From positions 1 through 64,000 of IMG/VR virus record IMGVR_UViG_3300040810_000656: 64,000 bases of DNA. One strand, 5' to 3'. Below are positions 61,517-64,000 of this stretch, one piece after another. How positions within the stretch are numbered: the first letter of the stretch is position 1; each line of letters opens with the position of its first letter. This DNA is from a virus. Made by a program: the position numbers and the translations under genes. The notes beneath the pieces were generated by a model. It was not told the origin of the DNA. It saw only the letters and a list, made by a program, of their open reading frames with translations, and did no database searches.

Positions 61517-62586
61517 AGTGCCTCCTTAATCTTATCCTCCATAAACTTAGCGAGCTTTGGATTTTCATTAAAAAAGTTATATAGGTTTTCCATTCCTTGA
61601 AATTTAAATCCTTTGAGTATTGATTCTGTATTTTCAGTGTCTATATCTGGATTAATCTCTTTAGCCATTTCTGGAAAATCAGCAAGAAACGAACATGTCA
61701 ACCAAGCACCAGCTTTGTCAATAAACCCAAGCTCTACAGCAAGACTAAGTACTTCTTGAACTTTATCAATGCCATGACCATACCTTATATAGCTTTGCAC
61801 ATTGCCTCCAGGTGGCCCCATAGAAGAACAAATAATCTTCCAGTTCACAACTTGACCAATTCTATTTTTGTTTGAGTCTATCCAAGGACTAACTGCTGAA
61901 ACCTTTTCTCCACCTCCAGCAATCTCCATTCTAGTATCTGCTTGATATTGAATTTTATTGCCGCCATCTGCCATCTTGGCTTTGCCAAAACCAGAAGTAT
62001 TAGCGATGTAATGAGTAATAGCGATAACTAAGCCACGCTGACGAGGTAATAATTGGCCCATCTTTTTTGTGAACACAGACAAAATCTTAGGAAGTCCCGC
62101 ACGACCAGGACTCATATCTCCATCTAATTCTTTAGATGGGGTAAGTGAGGATATTGAATCAATCACAAGAATACCTCTATAATAATCTGGATGACTCATC
62201 ATCTTGTATGCAACTTCTAAAAAATACTCTGCCGATAGAGGCTCATCATCTGGATGCACAATCTTCATTTTAGACGGATTAAGACTTGCAACGCCAAAGT
62301 TCATTTCTTTCAGTCTTCCTTCAACGTCTAGATAAATAATAGGGCGATTTTCAGCTTGGCAATTTGCTATAATTTGCATACTGGTAGTAGTCTTGCCAGA
62401 TTTTGGATCTCCAGTAAGAGTGACCCAGCTTCCTTCTTTAATGCCACCACCTAGAGCTATGTCAATAGCTGGACTAACAGATATAACATCATAGTTCTTT
62501 TTATCTTGCAATACTTTGTCGCCGTCAGAAATGATATTGCCATATTCTTTCATTAGCTTGCTCAAATAGTCATCATTCTTTGCCAT
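61513..62586 (-). CDS. recA: RecA/UvsX-type recombinase
   Basis: A 357-residue protein with Walker A GDPKSGKTT (residues 59-67), Walker B GILVIDSISS (138-147), and a later segment QRGLVIAITHYIANTSGFGKAK (quoted in parts) typical of RecA L1 region, then GGNKIQYQADTRMEI. Length and motifs match RecA/UvsX strand-exchange proteins. It promotes recombination-dependent replication with the neighbouring nuclease and mediator. The start ATG 62586 overlaps the 62573 gene by 14 bases. Confidence 0.94.
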   Translation of the reverse strand: MAKNDDYLSKLMKEYGNIISDGDKVLQDKKNYDVISVSPAIDIALGGGIKEGSWVTLTGDPKSGKTTTSMQIIANCQAENRPIIYLDVEGRLKEMNFGVASLNPSKMKIVHPDDEPLSAEYFLEVAYKMMSHPDYYRGILVIDSISSLTPSKELDGDMSPGRAGLPKILSVFTKKMGQLLPRQRGLVIAITHYIANTSGFGKAKMADGGNKIQYQADTRMEIAGGGEKVSAVSPWIDSNKNRIGQVVNWKIICSSMGPPGGNVQSYIRYGHGIDKVQEVLSLAVELGFIDKAGAWLTCSFLADFPEMAKEINPDIDTENTESILKGFKFQGMENLYNFFNENPKLAKFMEDKIKEAL

Positions 62587-63052
62587 TGTCTGCTTTCCTC
62601 AATTTAGATAGTAATGAATTTCTTGCGGGTCTATTTGTTCTTGGTCTAAACACCATATTATCAGCCTCAATAACCTTTTTGGCCTTCTTTGCTTCTTCTT
62701 CAATTATTTTCTTAGACTTTTCTAGCCCTTCCTTTACAAACTTATTAAGTATGATAAATTTCTTATTCTTATTAAGATAGCCCAAAGAGTATGTACGCTT
62801 ACCATTTGGGCTTTTTAAGTAATGAAGCAAAGCTTTTTCGCCATAGCGTTTTATGGCCGTGTTGGCGGCACGAATTTGTGTTTGATATTCATCCTTCTGG
62901 GCCTTGTTCCAGAACTTGAAAGCAAGACTACCATTGTTCTCACGCTCTCTTCTTCTCATGCAAACCATTTCAGCCACATATTGTGCGGCAGTACATGGCT
63001 CACCCGTTGAGTAGCTTTTGAACCGTTTCGTGTTGTCTTTTTTTTGATCCAT
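62573..63052 (-). CDS. Basic hypothetical protein
   Basis: A 159-residue, Lys/Arg-rich protein with segments of coiled coil (KEGLEKSKKIIEEEAKKAKK), and a conserved-looking NKNKKFIILNKF. It overlaps the recombinase and the 63000 gene. The high basic charge fits a nucleic-acid-binding role. No family is recognised. Confidence 0.65.
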   Translation of the reverse strand: MDQKKDNTKRFKSYSTGEPCTAAQYVAEMVCMRRRERENNGSLAFKFWNKAQKDEYQTQIRAANTAIKRYGEKALLHYLKSPNGKRTYSLGYLNKNKKFIILNKFVKEGLEKSKKIIEEEAKKAKKVIEADNMVFRPRTNRPARNSLLSKLRKADNGKE

Positions 63053-63506
63053 TCTTAAATATCATATTCTCAAGATTTTCTTTTGTCAATACCCTGGTGC
63101 TATGTCGTCGTTCAAAATCAGAAATAGGCCAAGTATATTTACCAACATCAATACACGAACAATCGTCACGTAAAAGTCCTACTGTTAAGGTTTGATAAGA
63201 TTGTGAGTGGCTGCCATCCATTGCTTGGTCTTTAGCCACGCCACGCATTATAAGCAGTCCATCAAGTCCATTTGGGTCTTCAAAAAAAACCTCGCTAGGA
63301 GCACCAAACATATGTAAGCTTACCTTAACAGGCCACACATCATTTTCTTTGCAGTAATTTTTTAGTCTTAGAATAGGATTTTCAAATCCCGGTCTATCAT
63401 AATCTCCATATACAGTTGTTCCATCTGTAAGAACTACTTCCCAGCTTATGTATAGCTTATTATAGCAAAGATCTTGTAGATAAGAATCAATTGTAGTGCA
63501 TATCAT
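63000..63506 (-). CDS. Hypothetical protein
   Basis: A 168-residue protein with beta strands (YISWEVVLTDGTTVYGDYDRPG, quoted in parts; VKVSLHMFGAPSEVFFEDP) and a final helix. It overlaps the next gene by 53 bases and starts three bases after the 63509 gene. It lies at the upstream part of the recombination cluster. No motif allows a family call. Confidence 0.65.
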   Translation of the reverse strand: MICTTIDSYLQDLCYNKLYISWEVVLTDGTTVYGDYDRPGFENPILRLKNYCKENDVWPVKVSLHMFGAPSEVFFEDPNGLDGLLIMRGVAKDQAMDGSHSQSYQTLTVGLLRDDCSCIDVGKYTWPISDFERRHSTRVLTKENLENMIFKNGSKKRQHETVQKLLNG

Positions 63507-63508
63507 AT

Positions 63509-63817
63509 TTAATCCCTAATTTTATGAATAGAGTTTCTATATTTACGTGTTTCGTATACATTTTTTGCTTTCGTTCTATCATCTGATGAAATAGAAGCAT
63601 TTTCTGTCATGGCAACAACACCATATTTTTTGTTACGTGCATACAAATTCATGGTGCTGGTTTCTTCCTGACTTTTTTCTGGCGTAGCTAAGGTTGTGCG
63701 ATACTGACCTATAGAACTCTCAGAGCGATCTAACTTATCAGATAGCTCCGCATTAGATAAATTAAGATTATCTTCAATGAATTCTTTGTCCTTGTTTGAT
63801 AGCGGTCCCTTTCTCAT
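63509..63817 (-). CDS. Putative helix-turn-helix protein
   Basis: I place the start at ATG 63817, after GGAGATTGCTA, rather than at an in-frame TTG six bases upstream. The 102-residue protein has an early stretch LSNKDKEFIEDNLNLSNAELSDKLDRSESSIGQYRTTL (quoted in parts) that fits a helix-turn-helix (LSxxELSxxLxRSESSIxxxR). It may be a small DNA-binding protein or regulator. The short gap to the next gene suggests co-transcription. Confidence 0.6.
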   Translation of the reverse strand: MRKGPLSNKDKEFIEDNLNLSNAELSDKLDRSESSIGQYRTTLATPEKSQEETSTMNLYARNKKYGVVAMTENASISSDDRTKAKNVYETRKYRNSIHKIRD

Positions 63818-63829
63818 TAGCAATCTCCT

Positions 63830-64000
63830 TTACATTAAGTTACGTCTAGCTCTTGTAAAATAAAGAGTATTTTTTGTTTCTAGAAATTTTTTGTAATTTT
63901 TAAAAGTGTCTGAAGTTACCTTTTTAAAAGTTGCAAGTCTTTTGGCAAGCGATGTAGTCATAGAAACATTATGGGGGTCTGCTAATTCCCCACGACTATA
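63830..64000 (-). CDS. C-terminal part of an upstream gene (partial)
   Basis: A frame open from the window edge (64000) to the stop TAA at 63832-63830 (56 codons). The visible tail is basic and ends FTRARRNLM. A 12-base gap separates it from ATG 63817. The amino acid sequence (KRLATFKKVTSDTFKNYKKF, quoted in parts) shows no recognised motif. It is the upstream member of the minus-strand block. Confidence 0.6.
   Translation of the reverse strand, partial: YSRGELADPHNVSMTTSLAKRLATFKKVTSDTFKNYKKFLETKNTLYFTRARRNLM

Noticed and set aside
1-64000. tRNA genes, insertion sequences, integrase or attachment sites
   Set aside because: The gaps are all under about 120 bases and show no cloverleaf or terminal repeats. 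No transposase or integrase motif was found.

Overview
This window is part of the genome of a large, AT-rich tailed bacteriophage. Virion genes lie on the + strand (1-33917). A long block of glycosylation, replication and recombination genes lies on the - strand (33979-64000). The two blocks converge on a strong bidirectional terminator at 33943-33970. A 2031-residue tape measure protein with no visible sheath gene beside the tail tube gene suggests a long, non-contractile (siphovirus-like) tail. Terminase, portal, major capsid and lysis genes are not recognisable here and probably lie outside. No tRNA, CRISPR, integrase or IS element is seen, and no gene-free stretch exceeds about 120 bases.

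Plus strand. Positions 1-1371 hold the end of an upstream gene and small virion proteins. A UDP-galactopyranose mutase gene (glf) and a putative glycosyltransferase gene (1371-3562) interrupt the structural genes. Positions 3607-6799 look like head-tail joining (neck) genes. Next come the probable tail tube (6864), two or three chaperone-like genes (7936-10325), the tape measure (10442-16537), a 2122-residue tail protein with a repetitive beta-rich end, a tandem pair of paralogous tail proteins, a hub-like protein, and several distal or surface proteins. Several transcription units start just after a T4-late-like element (consensus GTGTATAAA), in one case directly behind an intrinsic terminator.

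Minus strand, in transcription order from 64000 downward. First come small unknown genes, a RecA/UvsX recombinase, a small nuclease, a possible recombination mediator, DnaB helicase, DnaG primase, a deoxynucleotide kinase, a RecB/Cas4-like nuclease, and a methyltransferase plus glycosyltransferase pair. Then comes a DNA polymerase III alpha subunit split into two genes, with a 75-codon gene and a DnaQ-like proofreading exonuclease gene between the halves, and then an SSB. About 14 kb of glycan genes follow (glycosyltransferases of several folds, a sugar epimerase, a sugar nucleotidyltransferase, methyltransferases). The block ends with an EDxHD homing endonuclease, a possible annealing or recombination protein and a zinc-ribbon protein. 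The 39 genes of this block overlap or abut, with no gap over about 12 bases.

The most notable system is the split replicase. The polymerase halves separate after the third catalytic aspartate, the PHP domain has lost its metal ligands, and proofreading is supplied by an exonuclease gene placed between the halves. The second is a glycosylation arsenal of about 20 genes, including what could be a UDP-galactofuranose route (GalE-like epimerase plus Glf). Two Cys-rich domains (in the 32427 and 1371 genes) resemble ones I remember from planctomycete and phage proteins, a weak hint about the host that the sequence alone cannot settle.
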